Part shown: positions 30,734 to 40,756 of the stretch, one piece after another
Layout: each line of letters opens with the position of its first letter
Numbering within the stretch: position 1 is the stretch's first letter
Assembly: GCF_002291425.1 (NCBI RefSeq)
Contig: NZ_CP014136.1
Coordinates: 2,232,001 to 2,296,000, forward strand
Reading direction: 5' to 3'
DNA from: Gibbsiella quercinecans
GTDB taxonomy: Bacteria > Pseudomonadota > Gammaproteobacteria > Enterobacterales > Enterobacteriaceae
DNA length: 64,000 nucleotides
The notes under the pieces: model-generated
The model's input: only the letters and a program-made list of their open reading frames with translations
The model's database searches: none
What the model was told of the DNA's origin: nothing
Program-made: the position numbers and the translations under genes

Positions 30734-32365
30734 TCAAGCGGTACGCTTCCAGCCGACCAGCCAGGCGACAATACCCGCCGCCATCAACCACGCCGGAACG
30801 GTTTCAACACCACCGAGCAGGAGAATCGTACCACTCACCAACAGTGTAGCGCCAACGCCGAGCAAATAGCGCGATTGCCCTTGCCGCACGCGCTGCGCCT
30901 GCATTTGGCCAGTCAACTTATCCACGCTTTGCTGCAGCAATTTATGCTGCTGCAGACTATCGTAAAATAATTCAGGCAATTCAGGGAGTTTCTCCGCCCA
31001 AAACGGCGCTTTTTCTTTCAGCGCGCGGATCACTGCCGGAATGCCGACCTGATCGCGCAGCCAGCTTTCCAGGAACGGTTTGGCCGTGGTCCACAAATCC
31101 AACTGTGGATAAAGCTGCCGCCCCAGGCCTTCAACATACAACAAGGTCTTCTGCAATAACACCAATTGCGGCTGGACTTCCATATTAAAACGGCGCGCGG
31201 TATTAAACAGGTTCAGCAGCACATGGCCGAAAGAGATCTCCGCCAGCGGCTTTTCAAAAATCGGTTCACACACCGTGCGGATCGCGAACTCGAAGTCTTC
31301 GACGTTGGTATCCCGTGGCACCCAGCCGGAATCGACGTGCAGTTCAGCGACCTTACGATAATCGCGATTGAAGAAGGCGATGAAGTTTTCCGCCAGGTAG
31401 CGTTTGTCGTCTTTGTTCAGCGAGCCGACAATGCCGCAGTCAATACCAATGTAGCAAGGATCTTCCGGGTGCTCATAGCTCACAAAAATATTGCCAGGGT
31501 GCATGTCGGCGTGGAAAAAGCTATCGCGGAAAACCTGGGTGAAGAACACCTGCACCCCGCGCTCCGCCAGCAGTTTCATATTGGTGCCTTGCTGTTCCAG
31601 TGCGGCAACGTCTGATACCGGGATACCGTAGATGCGCTCCATCACCAACACGCTTTCGCGGCAGTAATCGGAATACACTTCCGGCACATACAGCATCGGG
31701 CTACCTTCGAAGTTGCGCCGCAGCTGAATGGCGTTGGCCGCTTCGCGCAGCAGATTCAGCTCATCCAGCAGCGTCTTTTCGTATTCGCGCACCACTTCCC
31801 GCGGCCGCAGGCGGCGGCCATCGGGCAGCAGCTTCGGCACCCAGCCGGCCAGCCGATACATCAGGCGCACGTCGGCTTTGATAATCGGCCCGATATCCGG
31901 GCGGATCACTTTCAGCACCACCTGTTGGCCGTTGCTTTTCAGCCGGGCGGTATGTACCTGGGCAATTGAGGCGGAAGCCAGCGCTTTGGGCTCGAAATCG
32001 TCAAACCAGGTTTCCAGCGGGCCGCCCATCGCCTGTTCGATATGCTTGCGCGCCAGCGCGCCGTCAAACGGCGCCACGCGGTCTTGCAACAGCGCCAGCT
32101 GATCGGCAATTTGCGGCGGGAACAGATCGCGGCGGGTCGACATCATTTGGCCGAACTTGATCCACACCGGCCCAAGCTCCTGCAACGCCAGGCGCAGGCG
32201 TTCGCCGAGCACCATCTCTTTATGGCGGTTAGGCATCCAGAACAGCAGCCGGCGAGCAAAGCGCAGCGGCAACGTCAGACGCATCTTTGGGATCAGTTCA
32301 TCCAGGCCGTAGCTGAGAAAAACGCGAACAATAAAATACAGACGGCGCAGTTCCCCCGGGGTCAT
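30734..32365 (-). CDS. ubiB: Ubiquinone biosynthesis accessory kinase-like protein UbiB
   Basis: UbiB is a membrane-anchored ADCK/ABC1-family atypical kinase or ATPase needed for ubiquinone synthesis. The 543-residue protein has the family KxGQ motif ([11 protein letters not shown] near 70), the Ala-rich nucleotide loop ([13 protein letters not shown]), a catalytic-loop segment [12 protein letters not shown] near 285, and two C-terminal membrane helices (about 500-535). Its ATG overlaps the ubiJ stop by four bases (ATGA), giving a coupled ubiE-ubiJ-ubiB unit. Confidence 0.97.
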   Translation of the reverse strand: MTPGELRRLYFIVRVFLSYGLDELIPKMRLTLPLRFARRLLFWMPNRHKEMVLGERLRLALQELGPVWIKFGQMMSTRRDLFPPQIADQLALLQDRVAPFDGALARKHIEQAMGGPLETWFDDFEPKALASASIAQVHTARLKSNGQQVVLKVIRPDIGPIIKADVRLMYRLAGWVPKLLPDGRRLRPREVVREYEKTLLDELNLLREAANAIQLRRNFEGSPMLYVPEVYSDYCRESVLVMERIYGIPVSDVAALEQQGTNMKLLAERGVQVFFTQVFRDSFFHADMHPGNIFVSYEHPEDPCYIGIDCGIVGSLNKDDKRYLAENFIAFFNRDYRKVAELHVDSGWVPRDTNVEDFEFAIRTVCEPIFEKPLAEISFGHVLLNLFNTARRFNMEVQPQLVLLQKTLLYVEGLGRQLYPQLDLWTTAKPFLESWLRDQVGIPAVIRALKEKAPFWAEKLPELPELFYDSLQQHKLLQQSVDKLTGQMQAQRVRQGQSRYLLGVGATLLVSGTILLLGGVETVPAWLMAAGIVAWLVGWKRTA

Positions 32366-32982
32366 CGTTTGCCCTCCAACTGGCCCAGCCGGGCAAACAG
32401 GGTTTCAACGCTGCGCGCCACGGCATCCACCTCTTCGTTGAACCACGCCACTTCCAGCGGCCCCGGCGCACCACGCCACTCTTCGGTCAGGGTTTCGGCC
32501 ACATAACGCTGTTGCCGCTGCAGGCCGGTTTTCAGCAGTCCGGCGCCTTTGGCCACCGCCTGGGTGATACCCTGCGCGGCGATATCGCCAACGTAGGGCG
32601 CCAGCCATTCGGCGGGATCCCATTCGGCCAAATCAAGCAGCCCAACCCATTGCTGAACCACCTGAATATCACCTTCGACGATCAATTCGCCCGAGCGCAT
32701 CAGTTGCGAAAGCTGCTGGCGATCGCGCAGCTTCAGCAGCGCCGGGATCCGGGTGCGCACCGTGCAATCGGCGTCACCTTCAAACTGGCCGAGCACATCA
32801 ACCCGCTGCTCGCTGAACACCAGCACCAGCGGGGAAGACAATTCCCGCAGCTCAATGCGCAGCGTTTTGCCCGCCAGGCGCTGACGCGCAGGCTTCAGGC
32901 TACGCTCACGAAACAACAGGCCGTTGAGCGACGTTTCCAGCACGCCGGTCAACAGCGGGGTCAGCAGCATCGGCATATCCAT
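32362..32982 (-). CDS. ubiJ: Ubiquinone biosynthesis accessory factor UbiJ
   Basis: UbiJ is an SCP2-domain lipid-binding scaffold of the soluble ubiquinone-synthesis complex. With the ATG at 32982 ([16 protein letters not shown]) it has 206 residues against 201 in E. coli. Conserved stretches include [27 protein letters not shown] and [15 protein letters not shown]. The frame reaches 33015 inside ubiE, but the ATG just after the ubiE stop is the natural start. In E. coli the small RNA EsrE lies at the 3' end of this gene; I could not judge whether it is conserved here. Confidence 0.93.
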   Translation of the reverse strand: MDMPMLLTPLLTGVLETSLNGLLFRERSLKPARQRLAGKTLRIELRELSSPLVLVFSEQRVDVLGQFEGDADCTVRTRIPALLKLRDRQQLSQLMRSGELIVEGDIQVVQQWVGLLDLAEWDPAEWLAPYVGDIAAQGITQAVAKGAGLLKTGLQRQQRYVAETLTEEWRGAPGPLEVAWFNEEVDAVARSVETLFARLGQLEGKR

Positions 32983-32983
32983 A

Positions 32984-33739
32984 TCAGAACTTGAAGCCCC
33001 TGTGCAGGGCCACAATGCCCCCGGTCAGATTAAAGTAGGACACGTTTTCCAGGCCGGCTTCCTGCATCATGCCTTTCAGGGTTTCCTGATCCGGATGCAT
33101 ACGGATGGATTCGGCCAGGTAACGGTAGCTTTCGGGATCTTTCACCACCAACTCGCCGATCTTCGGCAGCACGTGGAAGGAGTAGGCGTCATAGGCTTTG
33201 CTAAGCGGCGCCAGCAGCGGCTTGGAGAACTCCAGCACCAGCAAACGGCCACCGGGCTTCAGCACGCGGAACATGGAGCGCAGCGCTTTATCTTTATCGG
33301 TCACGTTGCGCAGGCCAAAAGAGATGGTGATGCAATCAAAGTAATTATCCGGGAACGGCAACGCTTCGGCGTTGGCCTGCACATAGCTGACATTACCGAC
33401 AATACCGCGATCGCGCAGCTTTTCGCGCCCCATCTTCAGCATGGAGTCATTGATGTCCGCCAGCACCACCTGCCCCTGCTCACCCACCATGCGGGAGAAT
33501 TTGGCCGCCAGATCGCCCGTTCCGCCGGCAAGATCCAGCACGCGCTGGCCGCTGCGCACGCCGCTGCAATCAATGGTAAAACGCTTCCAGATGCGATGGA
33601 TACCGAACGACATCAGGTCGTTCATCACGTCATACTTGGCCGCGACCGAATGAAAAACGTTAGCCACCATAGCCTGTTTTTCTTCGCGTGCTACGGTGCG
33701 AAAACCGAAATCGGTCGTTTCCTGCGATTGATCTGCCAT
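32984..33739 (-). CDS. ubiE: Ubiquinone/menaquinone C-methyltransferase
   Basis: UbiE methylates both demethylmenaquinol and 2-polyprenyl-6-methoxy-1,4-benzoquinol using S-adenosylmethionine. The 251-residue product has the family length, the SAM-binding motif [12 protein letters not shown] (near residues 67-78) and the UbiE signatures [18 protein letters not shown] and [10 protein letters not shown]. First of ubiE-ubiJ-ubiB, 75 bases downstream of rmuC. Confidence 0.97.
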   Translation of the reverse strand: MADQSQETTDFGFRTVAREEKQAMVANVFHSVAAKYDVMNDLMSFGIHRIWKRFTIDCSGVRSGQRVLDLAGGTGDLAAKFSRMVGEQGQVVLADINDSMLKMGREKLRDRGIVGNVSYVQANAEALPFPDNYFDCITISFGLRNVTDKDKALRSMFRVLKPGGRLLVLEFSKPLLAPLSKAYDAYSFHVLPKIGELVVKDPESYRYLAESIRMHPDQETLKGMMQEAGLENVSYFNLTGGIVALHRGFKF

Positions 33740-33814
33740 TGTCCCGCCTGCTATTGAGTCAATTTAGTCTATGAAGTGTATCAGAACGGCGCGCAATTCC
33801 CCACCTAACGCGTA

Positions 33815-35359
33815 TCATCCCTGTGATGCGCTGCGCGATTGTTCATCGCCATTTTCATCTTCGCTCGCCGTGGGCAGCGAGCTAACCACCGCATCGCCGC
33901 CGGCTTCCCCCACGTCCTGCTCGCGGGCCCGTTGCGCCAACGCTGGGTTAATCGGCCGTTTTACCTCAACACCCAACGCCCGGAACCCTTCGGTCTGGCC
34001 GATCAGGTTGCCGCGCCCTTCGCTCAGCTTGTTCATTGCCAGGCGGTAGCTGCCCTGGGCCTTATCCAGGCTTTGCCCCAGCGCGGACATATCGTCAACG
34101 AACAGCCGCATTTTGTCATACAGCCTTGCAGCCCGTTCGGCGATGCGCTGGGCGTTCTGGCTTTGGTGCTCATAGCGCCACAGATTGGTGATGGTGCGCA
34201 GCGCCACCAGCAGCGTCGTGGGGCTGACCAGCATGATATTGTGCTGCAACGCTTCTCCGATCAGCTCCGGCTCGCGATCGATCGCCAACAGGAACGCCGG
34301 CTCAACCGGGATAAACATCAGCACATAATCCAGCGAACGCAAACCGGGCAACTGCTGATAATCCTTGCGGCCCAGCATGCGGATATGGTTACGCAATGAG
34401 GAAATATGCTCACTCAGCGCCGCTTCACACGCCAGATCGTCTTCGCTGTTAAAATAGCGCTCATAGGCCACCAGCGACATTTTGGCGTCGATCACCACGT
34501 CCTTGCCCTGCGGCAGGCGGACGATCACGTCTGGCTGCATCCGGCTTTGGTGATCCAGCCGCACGCTGACCTGGGTTTCATATTCATGGCCTTCGCGCAG
34601 GCCAGAGGCTTCCAGCACCCGGCTCAACACCACCTCGCCCCAGTTGCCCTGGGTTTTATTATCCCCTTTCAGCGCCTTGGTCAGGTTGATGGCTTCGCGC
34701 GCCATTTGCGCATTCAGTTGTTGCAGGTTACGGATTTCGTGGGTCAGGGTATGGCGTTCGCGCGCTTCCTGGCCGAAGCTTTCCTGCACCTGGCGGCGAA
34801 AGCCATCCAGTTGCTCACGCAAGGGCAACAACAGCCGATCCAGACTTTGCCTGTTCTGCTCATCCACTTTGCGGCCACTGTGCTCGAAGATGCGATTGGC
34901 CAGGTTTTCGAATTGGGTGGTCAGGCGCTGCTCGCTGTTAAGCAGCAAGCGCTGTTTTTCTTCCGCCGCCATGCGCGTTTCTTCCAGGCGAATGGTCACC
35001 TCACGCAGTTCGGCTTCTTGGGCGCTGTTCACTTCACGCTGGGCGCGTAGTTCCTGATTGAGCTGTTCGCATTCACTGCGCCAATGGTTAAGCTGCTGTA
35101 GCTTCTCCTGCCCGGCGGCCATTTGGCTGTGCAGGTTGCGCAGTTCCAGATCGTTCTGCCGCAGTTGCTGTTCATAGCGCTGCTGTTGCTCCTGGCGCGC
35201 GGCGATTTCCTGCTGCGCCTGCTGCAATGCCTGCTCCCGCAGGCGCAGTTCCGTCTCATGCTGCGCCCGGTGTCGCTGCACCTGCAGGTTGGCGATCAGC
35301 CACCCCAGCAACAGGCCGATCGCCACGCCGCCAATACCATAAATCACGCTGGTATCCAC
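33815..35359 (-). CDS. rmuC: DNA recombination protein RmuC
   Basis: RmuC limits recombination at inverted repeats and resembles a nuclease-fold protein anchored to the membrane. I choose a GTG start at 35359 (VDTSVIYGIGGVAIG), with AGGAGG just upstream, giving 514 residues; a longer frame to 35395 overlaps that ribosome site. It has an N-terminal membrane helix, a long glutamine-rich coiled coil (about residues 30-180) and the RmuC domain (DNKTQGNWGEVVLSRVLE, VVIDAKMSLVAYERY, FIPVEPAFLLA). The coiled coil makes it longer than E. coli's 475 residues. Confidence 0.92.
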   Translation of the reverse strand: MDTSVIYGIGGVAIGLLLGWLIANLQVQRHRAQHETELRLREQALQQAQQEIAARQEQQQRYEQQLRQNDLELRNLHSQMAAGQEKLQQLNHWRSECEQLNQELRAQREVNSAQEAELREVTIRLEETRMAAEEKQRLLLNSEQRLTTQFENLANRIFEHSGRKVDEQNRQSLDRLLLPLREQLDGFRRQVQESFGQEARERHTLTHEIRNLQQLNAQMAREAINLTKALKGDNKTQGNWGEVVLSRVLEASGLREGHEYETQVSVRLDHQSRMQPDVIVRLPQGKDVVIDAKMSLVAYERYFNSEDDLACEAALSEHISSLRNHIRMLGRKDYQQLPGLRSLDYVLMFIPVEPAFLLAIDREPELIGEALQHNIMLVSPTTLLVALRTITNLWRYEHQSQNAQRIAERAARLYDKMRLFVDDMSALGQSLDKAQGSYRLAMNKLSEGRGNLIGQTEGFRALGVEVKRPINPALAQRAREQDVGEAGGDAVVSSLPTASEDENGDEQSRSASQG

Positions 35360-35519
35360 CCTGCCTCCTGTATACGCAATGCCGTTTCGGCGCAAACGCG
35401 CCTGCTGCCAGCCACGTTAAAGGGCTGCTGTATGGATGTCCAGTTTGTTTTTATCAGGAAGTGGGCCGAATAACCACGCCGACGCACCGGCAACCTGGGC
35501 GATAAAGGGAAGCGCCGGG

Positions 35520-36845
35520 CTAAAATAATTTGAAGCGATATTCGGCGATAAACTCGGCGCCCAGGGTATGCGCCGTCCGGTAATGCCCGTTGGCTATCAC
35601 CGGCGTTTTATTCACGTTTTTATAAGACCAGCCCGGCCCAACCATGGCGAACACCGTCAGATTGTTTAATGTAGGATGAGAAGGCGCCCAGCGGCCAAAA
35701 ACGTTGAGCTCGCCGGTACGCACGGCGACGCCCTGATAGCTGAACTGCCCAAAGTTGCCCGTCACGCCGGCAGTGAACTCGGGTGTAATACGGTATTCGG
35801 CCAGCGCAGCCAACACGGTTTCCCCGTCACGCATATAGTCTTCGCCCGCATAGGCCATTGAGGTGAACGTGCCGCGAGAATTCTTTGTCATATGGCGTGG
35901 ATAAAAACCAAGCTCGCCGCCGCCCTTTGGCGCCCGCGTATGGCCAATACCGAGCTTAAGGCTCCAGCGCGGCGCCTGCCATTTGGCGTCAAGGGCATAA
36001 TGATTGGCGTGCCGGTCAAAGTGGCGTTTGCTCAACGCCATCGCTTGGTAACCTTCCAGCGCCTGCGTGGTATAAATCTGGCTGCCCAGGCTAAGCGTTG
36101 CCTCCGGCTTGAACGCTATACGCAGGATCTGGCGGCGCAGGTAGTTTTGCGATTCACCGTACGCCAGTTGGCCGGTAAACGCATTGCCCTCATAGCCCAG
36201 CTCACCGCTAAACAGATGCTGGATGTAACGCCCATCGTTGGTTTGCAGGCGCAGACTATTCGGTGAGTTGCGTTCCATGCTGCGTTCAACATAGGCGCCG
36301 TGCAGCGAAAAGCCGGCATGCCTCACCCCGCCGTTCCAGCCCAAATAGGTGGTCGGAGAAAGGCGGTTCGAGGTGGTAATCACGCCATCATTGCGCAACA
36401 TTTGCCAACCGACACGCGCGTTGAGATCGGCGCCGCCGATATTCCCCTTCAGCTTGATATAACGCTGGCCAAACTTGCTGTAGCCGGCAGCATTGTGTTT
36501 GCTGCTGACGCTATCGGTGCTGTACAGCACGCCACGGGAATTAAAATAATCGCTGGCCCCCAACTTTACCGCGCCATAGTAATGGATATCGGCGCCGATC
36601 GTGTCAGCCAGATAGCCGGACTGATAACCCAACGCGGCCCCCTGCCCCCAAGCGTTATGCACCGCCTTTGGGTTGGCGGCATCTTCCTTTAAATATTTCC
36701 AGTAATTCTTTAACGTTATTTCCGCCTGGCTATCGGTGAAAAAAGGCGAAGCAACCATTGCGCTAAGCGTGCTTTCCGCAGCAGCATTTGTGATGAAAAA
36801 CAAGAGCAGGATATGAATAAAGCTTCGGGTGGAATAAGTTTTCAT
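35520..36845 (-). CDS. OprD-family outer membrane porin
   Basis: A 441-residue outer-membrane beta-barrel for small solutes; the substrate is unknown. From the ATG at 36845 it has a signal peptide ending near NAAA-E (residues 1-24) and the OprD-family N-terminal pattern EITLKNYWKYL. It then has many alternating amphipathic strands and ends in phenylalanine (YRFKLF), the usual barrel assembly signal. It is downstream of the periplasmic phosphatase-like gene with a 95-base gap, probably in one operon, and therefore under the antiterminator at 37804-37871. It is not close to ChiP by eye. The locus is absent between rmuC and udp in E. coli. Confidence 0.85.
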   Translation of the reverse strand: MKTYSTRSFIHILLLFFITNAAAESTLSAMVASPFFTDSQAEITLKNYWKYLKEDAANPKAVHNAWGQGAALGYQSGYLADTIGADIHYYGAVKLGASDYFNSRGVLYSTDSVSSKHNAAGYSKFGQRYIKLKGNIGGADLNARVGWQMLRNDGVITTSNRLSPTTYLGWNGGVRHAGFSLHGAYVERSMERNSPNSLRLQTNDGRYIQHLFSGELGYEGNAFTGQLAYGESQNYLRRQILRIAFKPEATLSLGSQIYTTQALEGYQAMALSKRHFDRHANHYALDAKWQAPRWSLKLGIGHTRAPKGGGELGFYPRHMTKNSRGTFTSMAYAGEDYMRDGETVLAALAEYRITPEFTAGVTGNFGQFSYQGVAVRTGELNVFGRWAPSHPTLNNLTVFAMVGPGWSYKNVNKTPVIANGHYRTAHTLGAEFIAEYRFKLF

Positions 36846-36940
36846 TGCAATGACTCTCCCTGATATAAAAAATAGCAATCCACTGACGGAGAATTACTCT
36901 TCCGCCTTATCGCACACTTTTGCTATTTCGGCGCTCTGCG

Positions 36941-37729
36941 CTACGGCGTTTTTTCCAGCGCCGCCTTTCCTTTGGCGACATATTGCATATCGCCAATATC
37001 GGCTACGGTATATTTACCGTTTTTATAGGTAATTTTGACTACCGCGGCGTTGGCCAGCGGCATATTTTTTGCCGGGCTGTCGGTCATATCTGAAATCATC
37101 ATCAGCATGGAAAGCCCGGAAGAGACAGCCAGTACATTTTTATCCCCGGCTTTTAACGCATCCTGCACCATCGTATGCAACGCCTGCTGCGTGCGGACTT
37201 TCACCTGGGCGGCGTTTTCCGCCGCTTGCTTCTCGTCAATTTGGCTGATGGCGTCTATCACGACAGGCACCGTTATATCGCCCGCCGTCATCGCCGCCAG
37301 CATAGCTTTACTGTCGGCAAAGCCTAATTTTTTCGCGGTAGCATTGAGCATATCCGCGTTCGGCAGCCCTTCAAAACCGCCGAAGAATACCTCGCGCAAG
37401 CCACGAAGCGCCACCACTGGCGCCTGGGGTTGGCCCATTTCCTGCAGGATAATCTGCATGGTTTCCCGTTGCCGCCCGGCATCACTGGTGTAATAACGGC
37501 TAAACGGGATATCCTTTAACCCGGCGCCAAGGTAGCGGGCGGTTTCAATGCCGGGAGCGGTCAATGGCGAATCAACCCACCCTTGCACGCGATCGTAAGT
37601 ATTGAGCACCGTTTTCCCGTGGCGGGCAAAGTAAATATTAACGCTGTCTTCCCCTGCGGCGGTCGCGTTATTGATTAATACCGTTGAAACGGCAAGCAAA
37701 GAAATTAATAACCATTTTTTTATGTTCAT
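36941..37729 (-). CDS. Periplasmic histidine-phosphatase-family protein with altered active site
   Basis: A 262-residue exported member of the histidine phosphatase (phosphoglycerate mutase-like) superfamily. Seen: signal peptide (MNIKKWLLISLL..., cleavage near TAA), nucleophile motif ARHGKT with R36-H37, the second arginine region SDAGRQRET, and the LREVFFGGFEG acid region. The usual second histidine motif (VSHG) reads VSSG (S203-S204-G205), so the second catalytic histidine is missing. It may be a weak phosphatase, may use another residue, or may only bind ligand. It is the first gene after a BglG-type antiterminator and is followed by the OprD porin. Confidence 0.85.
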   Translation of the reverse strand: MNIKKWLLISLLAVSTVLINNATAAGEDSVNIYFARHGKTVLNTYDRVQGWVDSPLTAPGIETARYLGAGLKDIPFSRYYTSDAGRQRETMQIILQEMGQPQAPVVALRGLREVFFGGFEGLPNADMLNATAKKLGFADSKAMLAAMTAGDITVPVVIDAISQIDEKQAAENAAQVKVRTQQALHTMVQDALKAGDKNVLAVSSGLSMLMMISDMTDSPAKNMPLANAAVVKITYKNGKYTVADIGDMQYVAKGKAALEKTP

Positions 37730-37803
37730 CTTATATTCCTCATTGAATAATAGGCACAGAAAAACAGATACTACAGATAAAAACTAATTTATTAAAAACA
37801 AAA

Positions 37804-37845
37804 AAACCCAACCCTATATGGCCAGTGGCGAATAGGTTTGGGTTT
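37804..37845 (-). terminator. Leader terminator of the phosphatase-porin operon
   Basis: Seen: 14-bp arms with one mismatch (37804-37817 and 37832-37845) followed on the minus strand by GGGTTTTTTTG. It lies 75 bases upstream of the phosphatase start and overlaps the antiterminator on its promoter-proximal arm, so it would stop transcription before the operon unless antiterminated. Confidence 0.85.
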
Positions 37846-37871
37846 TGCCTGTCGTTAAACAGTAACAATCC
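37841..37871 (-). promoter_or_regulatory. BglG/SacY-type ribonucleic antiterminator (RAT)
   Basis: Seen on the minus strand: GGATTGTTACTG (37860-37871), an 8-nt loop, then CAGGCAAAACC (37841-37851). Known: E. coli bgl RAT reads GGATTGTTACTG, loop, GCAGGCAAAACC and overlaps a terminator; bound BglG stops the terminator folding. Here the terminator arm begins at 37845, so the two structures are mutually exclusive. No BglG-like gene is in this window. Confidence 0.85.
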
Positions 37872-37936
37872 AGTTTCAGTGAGACTAACACATCAGGAAA
37901 AGAAGAAAATATGCTTTTTTTTAATTGGGATAGTTT

Positions 37937-37952
37937 CGTGATCGGTTTCGCA
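37937..37952 (-). promoter_or_regulatory. CRP-like site upstream of the RAT leader
   Basis: Seen on the minus strand: TGCGA-N6-TCACG, 8 of 10 core positions of the CRP dyad. A weak -10-like CATATT at 37908-37913 would give a start near 37901, placing the site about 43 bp upstream, a class II position. Inference only. Confidence 0.5.
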
Positions 37953-38003
37953 CTCTTTATTTATTTTCCACCCCAAATAATTCAAGTAATAGAAAAGCGT
38001 AAC

Positions 38004-38028
38004 GCCGTAAGCGCCAAGCGCTTACGGC
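38004..38028 (-). terminator. Hairpin downstream of the DedA gene
   Basis: Seen: perfect 11-bp arms GCCGTAAGCGC/GCGCTTACGGC with a 3-base loop, 43 bases past the stop. There is no immediate T run on the minus strand, so it may stabilise the 3' end or be a weak terminator. Confidence 0.5.
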
Positions 38029-38070
38029 CAAATAAAACCACCCGGCAGCAAAAATATCGCGATGGCGGCC

Positions 38071-38601
38071 TTAGCCCATCCAACGGCTGATCCACTGGAT
38101 GCCAAACGCGCCCGGCGCCAGAATGCCGAAGGCCCAAATCATCGCCGAAGCCAGGTTGGCCGACTGGAAGTAGCGCTGCGGCATGGCGCAGATCCCCCCG
38201 ACCAGCGGCACCACCGCACGCAGCGGGCCAAAGAACCGGCCGAAGAAAATGCTCATCACGCCCCAGCGCTCAAAGAACGCATGGCCGCGCGCCAGCAGCT
38301 TGGGGTTACGGGAAAGCGGCCACATATGCGCCACGCGATCCTGATAGTGGTAGCCCACCCAGTAGGAAAGCCAGTCGCCGAAAAATGCACCGGCCGCCGC
38401 CGCCGCCCAGATCGGCCAGAAAGCGATGCCGCTTTCGCCGATCAGCGCCCCCAGCGCCAGCAGGATCACCGTGGCCGGCAACAGCAGCGACAGAAAAGCC
38501 AGGGATTCGCCAAATGCCAGGAAAAAGATAATCGGGATCGCCCAGCCTTCATGCTGACGTACCATTTCGCTGACCCAGTGGATCACATCATTCAGACTCA
38601 A
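38071..38601 (-). CDS. DedA-family membrane protein
   Basis: DedA proteins are inner-membrane transporters; several family members flip undecaprenyl phosphate or phosphatidyl lipids. The TTG start at 38601 is chosen because AAGGAG lies six bases upstream, giving 176 residues; the frame extends to a GTG at 38634. Seen: the DedA signature region FGESLAFLSLLLPATVILLALGALIG, the second conserved region GAFFGDWLSYWVGY, and FGRFFGPLRAVVPLVGG. It resembles YabI's N-terminal half but is shorter. It follows the tyrosine phosphatase gene by about 100 bases and may share its transcript. Confidence 0.85.
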   Translation of the reverse strand: MSLNDVIHWVSEMVRQHEGWAIPIIFFLAFGESLAFLSLLLPATVILLALGALIGESGIAFWPIWAAAAAGAFFGDWLSYWVGYHYQDRVAHMWPLSRNPKLLARGHAFFERWGVMSIFFGRFFGPLRAVVPLVGGICAMPQRYFQSANLASAMIWAFGILAPGAFGIQWISRWMG

Positions 38602-38629
38602 TGCACACTCCTTCAATGGGGCTGTCCTA

Positions 38630-39494
<865 letters not shown>

Positions 39495-39619
39495 AGACAT
39501 CCTCGTTATTGTTGTCGACAAACAGCGCGATACAGGCAGCGGATACATCCCATCACAAAACACAGCAGGCTGCGCAGATGGCGCCAGTGCCTGCCACCGT
39601 AACAGATTATGATGAAATG

Positions 39620-39645
39620 AAAAATGGGCCGCAGCGGCGGCCCAT
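39620..39645 (-). terminator. udp terminator
   Basis: Seen: ATGGGCCGC/GCGGCCCAT perfect 9-bp arms followed on the minus strand by TTTTTC, 16 bases past the udp stop. Confidence 0.85.
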
Positions 39646-39660
39646 TGGCAACGAGGCGGG

Positions 39661-40422
39661 TTACAGCAGGCGGCGTGCGGCTTCCACCACGATTTGCACC
39701 GCGTGGGTTTCAGTTTGCTTCATGGTTTGCGCATCCGGAATTTCCTGCTGGGTGCGGTTAACGATCACCCCGGCCACCATCCCGGCGCGCAGCCCCTGGC
39801 TGGCGCACATGGTCAACAGGGTGGCGGATTCCATTTCGTAGTTCATCACGCCCATCGCCTGCCATTCGGCCATTGAGCCCTTGAAGCGGCTCACCACCTG
39901 GCCGGAATACGTATCGTAACGTTCCTGGCCGGGGTAGAAGGTATCGGAAGAGGCGGTCACGCCGATATGGGTCGTGGCGCCGCTGGCTTTCGCCGCCTCG
40001 ACCAGCGCGGTGGTACAGGCAAAATCGGCAACCGCCGGGAACTCCATCGGCGCAAAGTGCAGGCTGGCGCCATCCAGGCGCACCGCCGCCGTGGTCACCA
40101 ACACATCGCCCACGTTGATGTCAGGCTGGATCGCGCCGGTAGTGCCGATCCGCAGAAAAGTACGGATGCCCAACTGCGCCAATTCTTCCACCGCGATCGA
40201 CGTGGAAGGGCCGCCGATGCCGGTTGAACACACGATGACGGGCTTGCCGTCGAGTTCCGCCCGCCAGGTGGTGAATTCACGATGAGAAGCCAGATGCACT
40301 GGGTTTTCCATCAGCCTGGCGATTTTTTCTACGCGTTGCGGATCGCCGGGGACGATCGCCAATTGCGCCCCCTGCAAATCGGATTTGGTCAGGCCAAGAT
40401 GGAAGACATCTGATTGAGACAT
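39661..40422 (-). CDS. udp: Uridine phosphorylase
   Basis: Udp reversibly phosphorolyses uridine to uracil and ribose-1-phosphate in pyrimidine salvage. From [19 protein letters not shown] the product is 253 residues, identical in length to E. coli Udp. Visible signatures: [12 protein letters not shown], the family motif [31 protein letters not shown] and [11 protein letters not shown]. The upstream region has two CRP dyads 52 bp apart, the CRP-CytR layout known for E. coli udp and deoP2. It is divergent from ysgA. Confidence 0.97.
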   Translation of the reverse strand: MSQSDVFHLGLTKSDLQGAQLAIVPGDPQRVEKIARLMENPVHLASHREFTTWRAELDGKPVIVCSTGIGGPSTSIAVEELAQLGIRTFLRIGTTGAIQPDINVGDVLVTTAAVRLDGASLHFAPMEFPAVADFACTTALVEAAKASGATTHIGVTASSDTFYPGQERYDTYSGQVVSRFKGSMAEWQAMGVMNYEMESATLLTMCASQGLRAGMVAGVIVNRTQQEIPDAQTMKQTETHAVQIVVEAARRLL

Positions 40423-40467
40423 ACCGGATCCCTCATTATTCATGTTTAGTCGGAGGAACAAAAACGC

Positions 40468-40510
40468 ACTCTACTGAAAATCCATCGCCAATTTCGTGAC
40501 GCGAATCACT
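40468..40510 (-). promoter_or_regulatory. udp promoter with proximal CRP site
   Basis: Seen: CRP dyad CGTGA-N6-TCACT at 40495-40510 and a -10-like TAGAGT (minus strand, 40468-40473). A start near 40461 would put the CRP site at about -41.5, the class II distance known for E. coli udp. Confidence 0.65.
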
Positions 40511-40546
40511 TGTTAACAGAAAACGAATTTCAGAATACATATTTAT

Positions 40547-40562
40547 TGTGATAATTATCACA
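40547..40562. promoter_or_regulatory. Distal CRP site of udp
   Basis: Seen: TGTGATAATTATCACA, a perfect CRP dyad, centred 52 bp upstream of the proximal site. CytR would bind between the two in the E. coli model. It could also serve the divergent ysgA. Confidence 0.85.
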
Positions 40563-40756
40563 AAATTAACCGGCCGCTTACCCCTCGCGCAGTGTCAGCG
40601 CGGCCAAGCGGCAGGCCAGGCGCAGCGGCCTTGCGCGGTGTAGCCCAACGCCCAACGCCGTTGCCCGGCGGCGAACAGGGTGGGGCTGCCACCGTGCGGA
40701 ATCGAGCCTATAGTTAACCAGATCCCGCCCCGTTTTCCTTTTACACGGAGACCACG

